DNA of 64,000 nt from Micractinium sp. NFX-FRZ (GCA_029339195.1 JAPTJF010000311.1:1-64000); one strand, 5' to 3'; positions 9,291-21,660 are shown, numbered from the stretch's first letter. Notes: generated by a model not told the origin, from the letters alone. Numbers and translations: made by a program.

Positions 9291-12200
9291 ATGCCGTATT
9301 CCCGATACGCGTTCGATCTTCAAAAAGCAGCACTGAAGATCGCCGATACAGACGAAAAGCGGGCACTGCTTGCTGCTTTTCAGGAGTGCCAAGCCCCCGC
9401 CCCGCCCGCAGGCGCAGGCGAGGTCCGCTGCTTCCGCTGCCACCTGGTGCTGCATGGTCAACACGGCACGCTCAACACGGCACGCTTCGACTCCCTCACT
9501 GGACAGCCCATGTGCCGGCCGTGCTGCAAGAAAACGGCGGGCGAGGGTTCGCTGGGCCCACTGCCCACGGCCCAGTACAGCGCACTTGAGCAGAAGCGGG
9601 GGCACTACCAGCAGCTAAGAGACGAGCTGATGCTGAGCGGCCTCCGCCGCGGCGGGGCGCTGCGCAGGGCACCAGCGGCGGCAGCACCACCAGCGGCGGC
9701 GGCGGCACCAGCAGAGGCGGCGGAGGCGGAGGGGGAGCATCAGATGCCGGCGTTTGCCAGCGAGGAAGAGCTGCGGGTGGACTTCATCGACAAGGGGCGC
9801 CTCTGGGTGAGCTGTGTGTAGCATTTCCAGCTTTGGGAAGGCGCAAGCTGCAGGCTGTCGCGAGCTGACCGCTGCCCTTCTAAGCTGTCGCTACCTGCCT
9901 TCCAAGCTGTTGCTCCTCTAGCTCTGCCCCACTCGCCTCTGCTCCTCCCGCTCCCCGCTGCCCAGCTGGCCTGCGAGGAGGCGCGCTCGGATCTTGGCGA
10001 GTACGCGCCGGTGCTGGTTCGCCACGAGCTCGAGCGTGGCGGCTGCCTGCACGGCCAGCTGTTCAGCACGCTGGCGGGCTGCCGCAGCGACGCGCTGGCC
10101 GTGGTGGCGGGCGAGCCCCTGACGCCCCGTGACCTACTGTTTCTGGGCAAGGAGGATTCACCCGGCAGCGGTGCGTCCGCAAGCTGCTTGGGAGGCCATG
10201 CGGTGCTTACATTTATGCCTGTCCTCGCCTGCCCTCGCCACTGCGCTGCTGCCCTCGCCGGCCCATGCGTCAGTGCTCCCGTCGCGCCCAGCTGCCCTGC
10301 CGACCTCGCGGCGCCGCGCTGCCGCACCGCGCACACCCACCATCTTGCCAACCCTCCTGACGCCCTGCAGGCCGGCCCGAAGTCCCGCACTGCTGTGGGC
10401 GGGTGGAGTTCAAGCACAGGGGCATACAGTTCACCAGGGACCAGTGGGATGACGAGCCTGACACCACGCAGGTGTGTGGGGTGCAGTGTAGCGCGACGTT
10501 TTAGGATCTCAGCAGTAGCTCGCTGGCAGCCTGCTCTCAAGGGTGGACTCTAGGGGACTGCTGGTACAGAGTGTCACTGGTGTTCAGTACAGGGAGTGAC
10601 CCGACAAGAGGTGTGAACGTATGCATTCTGCCACGCAGAGCTTGGGTGCCGCCGTGCGCTCCCTTATCCTGCACAGCGCTGCTCTTGCCTAAGTGGCGCG
10701 CTCTGCATCCTGGCCCTCACTCCGTCATTTGCATGTCGCGCCGCCCCCCCCCCCAAATCCACAGGTGCTGGCCTACCTGCGGGCGTCCGATGGCGGGCGC
10801 CGCAACCCGCACGCGCTGTTTGCTGCGTCGTACGGCGCGCTGCGCTCCGCACTGCAGGCCAAAGGCCTGGAGCTCACGCTTCGGGGGGGTCACTACTCCT
10901 TCTACCCGGTAGACCTCTTTCGCACGGTGACCGGCGGGCAGGGGCGCTTTGGCAGCACGGCTGCGGCCGTGGCGCACGTGCTGCCCGCCATGCTGCAGAT
11001 GCTCAACGCTGCAGCCACGGTGCCAGCTATTCTGCAGGAGCGCAACCGCTGCCTAAATTCTAGTGGTTTGGCCATGTTCAGGCGTGAGATGGAGTGCCTG
11101 CTGTTACCTGTCGTGATGCACCCCACGCTGTCCCGCCTATGCGAGGTAGGTGTGGGTGTTGCTGCCGCAGGGGTGCATGCCCTGCCAGCGCAGCAGCCGC
11201 AGCCCGCTCACCCGCGCCTGCTCATGCCACCCCTGTCTAGGCCTTGCTGCCTCGATCCACAACAATGCCGCCCGCTTGCCCGCCCGCCTGCCACCCACCT
11301 CCGAGGTCAGGCTGACCCCCGCTGCCCACCCCCGCCCCACCCCCCACCCACCCTCGTGTCAGGTGAGTGAGCGCTTGGACTTCTCTGGCGTGGACCTGCG
11401 CATGTGGAGCTCGGATGGCAAGCAGTTCACAGACATCCAGGTGGGTGCAGAGGAACGTGCGGGGCACTTGGGAGATCTCAGCAGGAGCTCACTGGCAGCC
11501 TGCTCTCCGCCCGTGGGTGCTGTTGCGCATGCTCTGTCACGCCCCAAGCAGTGCTGCCCTCCACCCACGCCGTTCACCCACACGTGCCTTTCCACCCCTC
11601 CAAACGTCCGCAGGCGCGCTTTCGGGAGTCGGGAGGGTCGGATCAGGGCTGGCGTGTGAGCGACGTGCACCTTGAGCGCAACAACCTGCTGCTGTTGTCT
11701 GCACCTGGCGCACACGTGCTGCTGCCAACGGAGCTGCTGGACGCACTGACGCCACTGGGTGCGTGTGCGTGGGTGCTGGCACGGGCGGATTGCAGCTGAA
11801 GGCGGATTGCGCTGTGGCGGCGGTGAGCAGCTGGCATGTGGCGGTTTGGATGGGCTGCCTGCGGCCCCAGGGCCCGCCGGGTCGAGAGGGAGGCATCAAT
11901 TTGTTCGCTCCCTCTGCTCGCGCAGGCGGGACCTCTGGTTTTATCAGCAAGGGGGCCCAGACATCACGCGCCTATGACGTCAACTGGCTGCAGGTGGGGG
12001 GTGGGGGTCATTTGAATGGTGTTGTGATCAACTGGGGAGCGGTGCTGCTGGCGACCACATGTTAGGGGGCAGTAACAAATGTGCCGCTGCCGCCTGCTGC
12101 CCCCTCCCCCTACTGCAGGTGTGCGAGGCGGCTGGCCTTGTGTTTGCCGACCCCGCCGACGCCATGCGTGCGATGCACAAGTGGACCGAGGTGGGCGGCG

Positions 12201-13297
12201 ACTGGAAGAAGTTCGCCGAGCAGGCACGTGGGTGGAAGATCTGGGCGTGCACTGACGACAGGCGCCGGCCGCATGAGTGGAGCGTGTGGGGCACTGGAAT
12301 CTCAACAGTAGCAATGGCTGTGGTCTCTGGGGCACTGCTAAGACTGAGTGTCAGTGGTGTGAGGGCTTACAGGAGGGTGAGACAAACGGAGGTGTTAAGT
12401 GGGATGAACACTTGGCCAGAGTTAGTGTGATTCCGGCCGGAGCAGGTGGGTGGGGAGAGCTAGAGGAAGGTAGAGAGGGCGGGCGGGCAATGGGGTGAAC
12501 ATAAGATTGAACGTCCAGCTGGGGTGGCAGTCGGGAAGGCAGTGCACATCATTATACCGCTTACTCGGCTTCATTCACCCCGGCCGCTATACCCTGCACA
12601 CGCCGCCCCCACTCCCCTGCAGTGCGGCATGCGCCAGCTGCCCCTGTGGAGCCTGCTGATGCCCTTGGCAGCGCAGACCCAGCTGCACACGGCCTTCGCC
12701 CTGGACAATCTGCTGCGGCTGTGCGGGCACCCTGCCGCCGCCCTCAGCGAGCCCCTCACTGAGCTCCTGCGCTCGCTGCGCCTGCCCAGCGAGCATGCGG
12801 TGCGCGGCACTGTGCTGGCACAGGCGCAGATGCGGGGGCAGATGCCCTTCCTGAAGGAGCAGCTGCAGCAGCGGGGCTACGGGCCAGCAGACGAGGCACC
12901 GCTTGACGTGATGGTGCCTGCAGCGCAGGCGGCGCTGCAGCTGCAGGACGCAGAGGCGGCCTTTTGGGTGGGGCACCTGACGACCTTGCAGTCAGCGCAG
13001 CGGCAGCAGGCAGAGGAGGCAGAGGAGGAAGAGGAGGCAACCGGCAGCGAGCCAGCAGCGCGGCAGCAGGCAGAGGAGGCAGAGGAGGCAACCGGCAGCG
13101 AGCCAGCAGCGCGGCAGCAGGCAGAGGAGGCAGAGGAGGAGGCCGCCACGCCGCCGCCGGCGCCAGCCAAGCGGCGCCGGCGGCAGGAGGACGAGGAGTC
13201 AGACTGGCAGCCACCAGCAGAGAAGGTCACCCCGCCGCAGGAGGCAGAGCGGCGGAGCATCCGCCGCCGGCAGCGGCAGCTGCGCGACGATGGCTGA
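9291..13297 (+). CDS. Unrecognised 757-residue protein with Cys-rich N-terminus
   Basis: Nine exons (9291-9806, 9966-10170, 10371-10471, 10765-11145, 11363-11440, 11614-11758, 11926-11993, 12119-12223, 12623-13297) stay open and in phase. I do not recognise the family. Residues about 45-80 contain a CFRC...CRPC pair that could bind zinc; exon 3 adds a CC pair. The middle (exons 4-8) is an alpha/beta-looking region with no known motif. The C-terminus is a three-unit glutamate-rich repeat (QQAEEAEEATGSEPAAR-like), then basic clusters (KRRRRQ) suggesting nuclear localisation. Intron 8 needs a GC donor (12224). The ATG at 9291 was chosen as the first one beyond the inverted-repeat element; in-frame starts inside the element exist and are less likely. 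Function is unknown; it may belong to a lineage-specific algal family. Confidence 0.6.
13003..13145 (+). repeat. Coding minisatellite in the unrecognised gene
   Basis: Two full units and a partial third, 51-60 bp each, share CGGCAGCAGGCAGAGGAGG and GCAACCGGCAGCGAGCCAG. All stay in frame and encode Glu/Gln/Ala-rich repeats. Length polymorphism between strains is likely. Confidence 0.85.
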
Positions 13298-13662
13298 GCC
13301 ATCAATCATTGCAGCGGGACGCCTGCTGCCACCTCTCACCACCACATGCGCTGGGCTCTGGCATGCAGGCTGACTGCCGCGGGGCTCGTCAGCGCAGCGG
13401 CAATGCGGGGGCGTATCCCCGGACTTTGCAGGCACCGCAGCTGCGGCATGCTTGCAAGTATCTACCTGTTTTTGCAAGTCCCTGTCATGATACATGCCCC
13501 ATTCGCATGCTCCTCCCAGGGCCAGGCAGGGGATGCATGCAGCTGCCCACGGCCTGGCAGCGCTGTGCAGCTGGGGCGGGCAGAGGTGAGGGCGGGCGAC
13601 GAGGAGGTTAACCAACGTTGTGACGCTGCTGGCGTATGTGAAGCATTTGGGAGCCCAGCATG

Positions 13663-14121
13663 CAGTCATGCGTGGTGCCGCTGTGGCTGCTCTGGGCGGC
13701 GCTGGGCGGCCTGGCGGTGTGGACGCAGCGGCGGCGGCAGGCCGGCACACCCCGCTTGCTGGCCTCGGCACCTGTTGTGCTGGCCAACCTTCTGGCCCCG
13801 CTGCTGTTTGACGGCAAAAACCCGCTTTGCACGCGGTCCTGCGGCTGGCTGCTGGCGCTCGAATGGACGGCTCGAGCGACCCGTCGCCTGGAGAGCCGGC
13901 GCAGGCCTCCAAGCGGCCGGGCTGGCACAGCTTGCAGCTGGGCAGTTCGCGGCGTCCGCTGCATCTCTAGCAGTACCGTAGGTGTAGCAATTTGTCAAGC
14001 ACGTGGTGCTCAAAGCAACAGTCCGGCCAATGCGGCATGCCGCCAACGCCGCTGCGCCCGCTGGTTTTGTGTGCAATTGCGCCTGCAGCTTGGGTGCTTC
14101 TCAAGGCCGGGACGCCTTTAA
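13663..14121 (+). CDS. Weak candidate: small membrane-protein gene or fragment
   Basis: A frame from the ATG at 13663 starts with two likely membrane helices (VPLWLLWAALGGLAVW and APVVLANLLAPLLF) separated by a basic loop; the remainder is Arg-rich and loses coding character after about residue 75. A further hydrophobic stretch in another frame (near 14060-14160) might be a second exon, and a TGTAA lies at 14355. The helix and loop layout faintly recalls the N-terminus of wax-synthase-like acyltransferases, but no catalytic motif is present. It may be a gene remnant. Confidence 0.22.
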   Translation, partial: QSCVVPLWLLWAALGGLAVWTQRRRQAGTPRLLASAPVVLANLLAPLLFDGKNPLCTRSCGWLLALEWTARATRRLESRRRPPSGRAGTACSWAVRGVRCISSSTVGVAICQARGAQSNSPANAACRQRRCARWFCVQLRLQLGCFSRPGRL

Positions 14122-14354
14122 TTGTTCCCATGATAGTGCATCTGATGAGCTGGTCACAGAGTATCGCGGGCTTCAGTCGAGCTGAAGGTACACAGGATGG
14201 GTGTCAAACCGCTCATGGTGTGGCGAGCCGCGGGCGGGTGTGGTCACTGAAGGGCCTTGCATGGGCGGGAGTCGGGTCGAGTGGGGTGAATGCTTCAGGC
14301 TGACCAGCGCCGGGAGCATGCAACGAGGCAAACAGAGGGCAGGGCCAGAGGAGA

Positions 14355-14359
14355 TGTAA
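14355..14359 (+). terminator. Possible poly(A) signal TGTAA
   Basis: TGTAAC lies on the plus strand 230 bases after the end of the weak membrane-protein frame. It is the only sign that a plus-strand transcript ends here. Confidence 0.3.
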
Positions 14360-15179
14360 CAACAGCTGGGGCGGGTGCAGGAGGAGCAGCAGTCCTGGGC
14401 GGACGGGCGGGCACTGCCTGGCAGGCTGGCAGGCTGAACGACAGTTCAAGCTGACAAGCAGCCCCCGCACTAAACATTATACACTGCACACAAAACAGCT
14501 GAGCTGGCCAAAGCGCCACTTGCAGCACGTCCACTCTGCCAGCTGGCTGGCACGCACACAAACTGAGCACTCAATGTACGCCCCCGTCGCCTTCGCTGAG
14601 AGTGGCATGTTTGCAACTGCGTGCATGTTGCTGCACCTCATGCTTGTGTTTGCTACATAGCAGGAGCCGCCGGCAAGCCAACATGTGCGTATCTTGGCAG
14701 CGGAGGGCTCTCTGATGCCGCGCGTGAATGGGCGGCGCACAGTCGGGTGGGGAAATTGAAGAAAGCATCAACAGTAGGGCTTGTGAAGGCATCCTCAACA
14801 AGAGAAGGAAGTTCCTTTGGAAGTCCACTCCCTTCAACTTGAATAGGGAAGTAAAAGACGGCAAGAGGGGCGTTGTACAACCAAAGAGTGGGGGCACCAG
14901 GAAAGGGAGGGCGCCAGGCTGGGCAGGGGGCAGGCTGGGCGGGAGGAAACACAGAGGCGCGACATGCAGCACAGGACTGGGAGTTGCGGGTCGCGGCAGG
15001 CAGAGGCGGCTGGCTGGCTGGCTGGTGCAGGAATGCCCCGGGCGCAGCTGCAACACGGAGGAATACAAGGGAAGGGGTGGCCTCACCCTCTCCAGAGGAG
15101 CGAGGGGAGCCGTCACGCCTCCACGGCAAGAGGGACGTCTTATTTGTGGCCCCCAGGGGGGGTTAAGAGGAAAAATCGT

Positions 15180-15290
15180 TATCTACAGGCGAAGCGTGGG
15201 GCCGGAAATGCCGACGTCTACAAGAGGAGCTTGCAGCCGCATGTGCTGCTGGCATCTACAGGAGGAGCTTGGAGTCGAAGGTGCTGAGGA
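15180..15290 (-). repeat. Tandem repeat across the tubby-like stop codon
   Basis: Three units of about 36 bp share plus-strand TCTACA(A/G)G(A/C)G and GAGCTTG. The right-most unit (15253) contains the real stop codon and the last residues of the tubby-like protein; the other two lie downstream in the 3' UTR. Confidence 0.7.
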
Positions 15291-18200
15291 CGATGCTGAA
15301 GGCCTGCAGCGCCGTGAGCACTGCGGGCAGGGGGCAGGAGGCAGGGGGGCAGGGCGCGGGTGGTGAGTGCCAAGCGCAGCTGGGGGCCCGTGCACAGGGA
15401 GGCAAAGGGCACAGCGCACGAGGCACGACGCGCGGTGCGGCACTCCACCAGGACCAAGGCCGTCCCGAGCTGCCTGCCCTTCAATTGTCTCTGTTCCATA
15501 ATCCGCCCACCAAGGCGTGGGATAGCAGTCCAGGAAAGAGGCCGCCCCACCCCACCCACTCCAGCCCTGCCCCTCTCGTCTCCCTGCCCCTTGGCTGCGT
15601 ACCCGTGGGGTTGAAGTCCAGGATGAAGGCGTCCTGCTCCGCCTTGCCAAACTGCATCACGACACGCTCCGCAGGGTCGTCCGCCCGCACCAGCTGCAAG
15701 GGGGGCAGAGGGGTCAGAGAGCAGGGCAGGGAGGGGGCAGGGGCGGTTGTCAGCGCTGCTCACTGCTGACCTCCCAGCAGTGCAGCGTGTGCCCACCCAG
15801 GGACCCACTGCCGCCTCCCTGCCGCCCCCACACCTGCTGGCCCCCACCCCACCCGCTTGCCTGGAAGTTCTTTACGCTGGCCAGCTTGACGCGCCCCCGG
15901 AAGTTGAGGCACCAGCAGCGCAGGCCCTCGTTCCAGTGGGGGGCCTTGTTCTGCAGCACAGCAGACTGCAGAGGCTCGCCGCCCAAGGGGACCGTCTTGT
16001 GCTGCTGCAGCAGCCCTGCCAGCTGGCGCCGCTGGCACACCCGGCGCACGAGGCGGCCCAGCCTGCCAGACCCGGCGCCGCCTGCGGTACCAGTGCTGCC
16101 CCCAGCAGCTGCTGCGGCAGCTGCAGCAGACGGCCCGCTGCCGAGGGACGCTGAGCGCGGCAGGGGGCTGCCCTCGGGCGTGCCCGCCACTGCTGCTGCC
16201 GCCGCTGCCGCTGAAAACGCCACGCTGCTGCCTCCTGCCGACGTCAGGCGGCGCACGCTGCCGCCGCTGCCCGGGGTTCCGCTGGGTGGGGACAGCAGCA
16301 GCGCGGACGGGGAGGGTCCGGCCTCGGAAGGCCGGCGGGACAGTTGCGGCAGGACCTGGTCATAAAACAGCAGGCTGGGGTGCGGCAGCACCACGCGCAT
16401 CCTGCACGTGTGAAGCGAGGGCGGCATGCCAGGTGGCGTGAGGCCAGGGCGCAGAACAGCAGGCGGCGGAGGCATGTGGTGGCTCAGGGCCACCGCGCAT
16501 GAACGTCTACTGTGCGCCGCCACGAGCACCAGCTTGCCGGCAGTAAGGGCGCACGCAGCAGTGCAAGGGCCGTCCCTGCCGCCCACCACGCACCTGCGCG
16601 GCTGCATGAAGCCTTTCACTCGTGCCTGGTACTGCAGCTCGGCAAAGCAGTCCACGCCCAGCCCGCCGTGCGCCTCGCACGCCTGCCCCCCGCCGCCACC
16701 GCCGCCGCTCACTCGCTCCACTGTCTGCAGCCGCTGCTGCTGCAGGTGCTGCGCCGCGGCTGCTGCCTCGGCCGCCGCTTCCACGCTCCAAGAGGTGAGG
16801 CGGGAGATGTTGCGGAAGTGCGGGGGGCGGGCGCCAGCTGGCGCCTCGCTGGCGCTCGTGCTGCTGGCGGCGGGCTCAAGCTGCAGGTCGTCTGCAATGG
16901 TCAGCTTGTACTGCAGGCCAGGTGGGGGGAAAGGGTAACGATGGAATCAGAACTCGTCAGCTAGCACAAAGCCAGAGGAGGGCAACTTTTGTAGCGGCCA
17001 GCTTGAAACGCAGACGTTGCAAAAAGAGCGGAGGACAGGGGAGGGGCAAGGTCCGGCACCTCTACGGCGGAAGGCTGAGGCTGAGGCTGGGCTCTGTGCT
17101 GGGCTCCCATAATCCAAGCATAAGCGTGCAGCAGCCAGCAGGCAGCACTGGGGCGCGCAAACCTAGGCAAGGGAGCCGAGCAAGCACAGCGCAGCAGCTG
17201 CCAGCACAGCGCAGCACCTGCCAATGTTGCAGCACCGCGCAGCACACCACCGCACACAGAGCACCGACTTGCCTGCGTGGCGAACAAGTTGCAGCGCAGC
17301 CGTGCGCAGGGTGGCCCCGCACAGCGGCTGTTCATGTACAGGTTGACAGTGTCCCGCCCGCCCTGCAGCACGGTGGGTGGGTAGGGGAGGAGTGCCAGCC
17401 GGGGTGAGGCAGAGCAGCAGAGGCGGGAGCGCCAGGCCGGCCCCAACGATGCAGGCGCGTGCCTTGGCACCGCCTGTGCCGGCGGCAGCTGGAGCAGGGG
17501 CTGTGGACAGCACAGCAGGCGCCTCTGCATAGGTCCGGCAAACACCTGGCCCCAGGGCAGCACCCTGCCGCCCCCCGTTCCAACTCGTGTGCTTGGCTGC
17601 CACTTGGGAAGCGGCAGCCCTGCGCACACTCTGGTCTGCCCCCTTCCCGCCAGTCCCAATCCCAGGCACCTCGCTCCCCAGCCCCAAACACCAGCCCCAC
17701 ACAGCTGAGCTCACGTGCTTGGCAGCCATGAGGAAGCGGGAGCGCTGCGGCTGCGAGGCGTCCTTCCCAATGTGGAACGTGAAGCGCTTGCCCCCGGGCC
17801 CCTCCCGCTCCCGCCGCACAAAGCACTTGAGCAGGCCGGAGCGCGAGCCGGTGACGTTGCGGGGGCTCTGCGGGGGCGGGTGGGGCGGCGGCAAGGGGGC
17901 GGTGAAGCTTGGGCTCGCGTCACAATCCCAAGCCCTGAACCGTCAAAAGCGGTAGCAGCACGTGGATGGCCTGCGTGTTCTCCAATCGACAGTACCGTGT
18001 TCCGCAAGGCTCCCGGCCGCACCCGCTCGTGCCCCCCTGAGCTGCACCCTACCGACTGCAATGCGGTCCGGGGCTGGGCAGGGCCAGGGGCTGGGCAGTC
18101 GCGGCATGGCAATCAGGCCATGGCAGCGGGCTGGGTTGGGCTGTTGGGGTGTGTGGTCTGATGCAGCACCCACCAGACAGAAGAGCTGCGTGGGGTGGCA

Positions 18201-18913
18201 AATGAGGTGGGCCACCTCCCAGGGGCGGGAAAAAAACATGGCTTGGCCCAGCCGCCGCCACTGGCGGTTCACGCCGCAGCTGAGGGCAGGGAGGGGGTGG
18301 CGGGCAAGCGGGTGGGCGCCCCGGCGAGAGTTGGTTGAGCAGGGGCATGAGCAAGCGTGCCAATGAGTGGGGGGACAGTCGGCGGTGAGTAAGGTGCGGG
18401 GGCGCATGGGAGGGCAGGGCTTGGTGGCAGCCGTGCACCACCGGCAGCAGGGCGGGAAGCTGCCATGGTGCTGCGCGCCCCAAGGGCATCCACGCCCGCC
18501 TGAAGCGACCCAACCCGCCCCCGACACATCATTTCTACGCAGCCGGCTGCTCACATGGCAAAGTGGTGCTTGCGGTTGGCTCCCCGCAGGTGCCCAAAAA
18601 TCTTCTCGAGAAGGTGCTCCGGCAGCGAGCCAAAGCTGGCGCAGTCGGCCAACAGGGTGCTGGCGCCGTCGTCGGAGGCGTCGTCAACCTCCTCCTCGTC
18701 CTCGCACCGTGGGTCTGGTGCCCCCCGCTGCTCCTCCGCGACGGCTTGGTTGCGCAGGATGACGTGGCGCAGCCAGGCAGCCGGGCCGCGTCGAGCGACG
18801 CCGCCGCCGCCGCTGGAGCCGGCACCGCTGTTGGCAGGCACCCCCGCGGCGCCGCTGCTGCCGGGGCCGGGCGCGGCCGCCGCCGCGGCCTCCTGGCGCC
18901 GAGACACCTCCAT
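15256..18913 (-). CDS. Tubby-like F-box protein (TULP)
   Basis: Eight exons (18913-18555, 18279-18174, 17867-17715, 17362-17273, 16910-16594, 16401-15861, 15693-15603, 15320-15256) encode 573 residues. After a low-complexity, acidic N-terminus comes an F-box ([17 protein letters not shown], then [11 protein letters not shown]) at about 105-150. The tubby domain follows: [16 protein letters not shown], the PRRMRVVLP strand, [32 protein letters not shown] and the terminal [15 protein letters not shown]. In plants such proteins pair the SKP1-binding F-box with a phosphoinositide-binding tubby barrel. Two Ala/Gly/Ser-rich inserts enlarge the barrel. Introns 4 and 6 use GC donors (AG|GCAAG). The start is the first ATG in the exon. 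It shares an 809 bp upstream region with the armadillo gene. Confidence 0.93.
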
Positions 18914-19722
18914 GAGCGGGACGACGAGGCAGAGGGGCCCGAGCAAAACTCAGAAGGTGGCTCCCTATGCCCTTGGCGCGCCCTGCTTAGGTGCGTGTAA
19001 AAGGTCCTGCAGCAGCTGCTGGATGCTGCTGACGCCTGCCAACCCTGCTTGAAAGCAGAGACGTGCTGGGAGCTGAGCCCTGTGAGGACGCGCTCGAAAG
19101 GTTGCCGCGTGCGTGCCGGTTGAGAGAGTCAATCAGTGGCGGAATTAATGCCAGAGATCTCCCAACCGATGCTAGCCCGGGGGGGGCGTGGAAGGGGCCA
19201 AATTCCGGCAGGCAGCCAGCTGGCGTGACGAAGGACCGTGAAAGATGAGCATTTGCTCAAGCAGCAGCATTCTGAAGACAGGTGCACATTGACGGCATTG
19301 CACGGGCGGCCCTGCAAGCTTCCCCTCACACCTGACACTCTCGCAACGCTGTCTGCAGGCGAGCGGGGAGCAGTCTGCCTGTTTCGACCTCTTGCTACTT
19401 CCGCAGCTCATGTCGATGCCTGCCCCCGTTGCCTAGGGCGGAGGTGCCCAGTTCAAGGGGCCCGTGTCTTGCTGCGGGTGGCTTGCTCCGCCTGGCCTGG
19501 CCTGGCCTGCACTCGAGCCGCTCACCCTGCAGGATGTCACAGCAGGACGAGCGCACCGTCTTGTCAGCTCCCCGCTCCCGCCGTGCCGCTGTCACACCGC
19601 CTGCCCGCTCGGTGGCCCGACCTGCAGTTGTCCGCCTGCCTGCTGGGCATTCGGCTTGTGCCTGTTTTGGATGGAAGGCTTCAAGCACCGCTAACGTAGC
19701 CCCATACGCAGCCGCACCTGCG
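18914..19722. promoter_or_regulatory. Shared upstream region, TULP (-) and armadillo (+) genes
   Basis: This 809 bp divergent interval must contain both start regions. No TATA box stands out. Apparent open frames on both strands have no coding support, although the plus-strand frame upstream of 19723 is open, so an earlier start for the armadillo protein cannot be excluded. Confidence 0.5.
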
Positions 19723-21625
19723 ATGGAGCGGCGTCGCACCGGCAGCCTCGGGCTGCCGCCGGCTGAGGCGGCGACGCTGGCCGCCAGCGAGGCGCTCCAC
19801 CTGTGCGCTGCCCTGCGTGCAGCGGCCGCCGACACGCCCACCTGCCGGCGAGACTGCAGGCAAGCCAGCATGGGGATGCAGGCTGGCTTTTCTGTGCGCT
19901 GGGGCGCCCTGGGCAGCAGGCGCCAGGCTGTACACTGCAATGTGGGGAAGAGCTGCCTTGGCCAGGTGGCGCCCCCCCCAACCAACCCTGGCCCTGTTGC
20001 CCAACCGCTCGCCATTCGCAGGACGCTGTCCCGTTTTGCGGGCAAGGTCATGCTGATTTTGGAGGCGCTACAGCCGGCAATGGCACAAGCTGTGGCGGGT
20101 GCCGCTGCCAGCCGCGTTGAGGCCAGCCTGGCGCCCGCCAGCTCAGCAGGGTTTGCAGCAGCGTGGTCTGCAGCCGTGGTTGAGAGCCGGCACCAGTCGC
20201 ACATGCAGCAGCAGCAGCAGCAGCTGGCGAGCAGCCAGGGGGGCGGCCAGCAGGGCCCCCACCAGCACGCTTGCCACGCGTGCGACCAGGCAGCTGGCGG
20301 TGTGCTCTCCGGTGCCGCCTTGGTAGCGGCCTGGGCGGAGGCGGCGGGCGATGTGCGCGAAGCGCTGTCGGCTGCTGCTGAGCTGGTGGCGCTGTGCCGT
20401 GCCATGGGCAGGCTTCAGGTGGGCTGGCTGGTGGGGGGGTGGGAGGCTGCCAGCTGCTGCCGCTGCCGCCCGATTGGCTGTGGCTGCAGGTCTTGCTCCC
20501 ACACCCCTGCTAGTGCTGCGCCCGCCGCTCGCCTGGCTAGCCGTGGCTGCGTGGTGTTCATGGTGCGCCCTGCTGGGCCGTTACAAGTCAGTTACACGCC
20601 CCTTCCCTGCAGGCGGTGATGGAGGCGGAGGACATGTGAACAAGGGGGCAGGTCAACAGCAGTTGCCCTGCCTCTGAATTCAATACATGTGCGTCCCTTG
20701 CCCCCTGCAGGCGGTGATGGAGGCGGAGGAGATGCGGGACAGGTTCTCGGCAGCTGCCCGGGACCTGGGGCTGGCCCTGTCGGGACTGCAGGCGCTGCAG
20801 GCGGTGGCCCCCGCTGACGTGGCGGAGGACGTGGCGGCGGTGCAGCGCCAGCTGGCGGCGGTGCGCTTCAGCAGCGCGGCGGCGCAGGAGCAGCTGGCGG
20901 CGCGGCTGCTGCAGGTGGGGGTGTGCGCTGGGGGACGGCATGGTGCCACACTGGGTGACCTCTGCCGCTGCCTGCCTCCGCCACAGCCTGCATGGCACTG
21001 CAACAGCCAGCCGGCATCGCATGCGCTGCTCAGTCATCCGCCCCCGCCTGTGTCCTTGACTCCACGCTTTTGGTCTGTCATCTCCTTCTTCTTCATGTGC
21101 CTGCCCCTGCCTGGCCTCGCTCGCTCCGCGTGTGATGCAGGCGGTTGTGCTCCACCACCTGCGGCAGTGCGAGGGCATCGAGGGGGTGGCCCCTCTGGTG
21201 CAAGAGGGGCTGTGCCTGGCAGGGTTGGATGGTGGCAGCGGCGCGTGGCTCGACTTTGAGGTGGCGCGGCTGCGGGATGCGGCGGCGCGGGCGGCCTCCC
21301 AGGGAGACCCCATCACAGAGTTCTTTTACAAGCAGGCGAGCGGGCAGCGCAGGGGTGTGCAGGGCCGTGGCCGGTGCTGTGCTGTTATGTGGGTTGGAAT
21401 GAAACCAGGCTTGGCGCGGTGAGCTGGTAGTTTGCAAGCAGGCGAGGGGCAGTGGTGCTTCCGATCCAAAGGATCACCGGGTGGGCCGGAATGCATGGAT
21501 GGCGGGCGGGTGCCTTCTGCATTGCAAGTAGTATACATTGGAGGGCTGACTCTGGCAAGGCAGCCGCCCCTCCTGCAGGTGCTCATGTGCCTGCTGGCCC
21601 ACCAGTGCGGCGCCTGGAGCGCACC

Positions 21626-21660
<35 letters not shown>

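Larger units (their letters stand above)
13298..15255. other. Convergent interval with one weak gene candidate
   Basis: The interval lies between the stop at 13297 (+) and the tubby-like stop at 15256 (-). It holds the membrane-protein candidate at 13663-14121 and a TGTAA at 14355. About 14.4-15.2 kb shows no gene and is probably 3' UTR or spacer of the tubby-like gene. Confidence 0.5.

Noticed and set aside
13663..14200. Confident wax-synthase-like acyltransferase call
   Set aside because: Only two N-terminal hydrophobic segments resemble the family; the catalytic region is missing, so it is kept only as a weak membrane-protein candidate.
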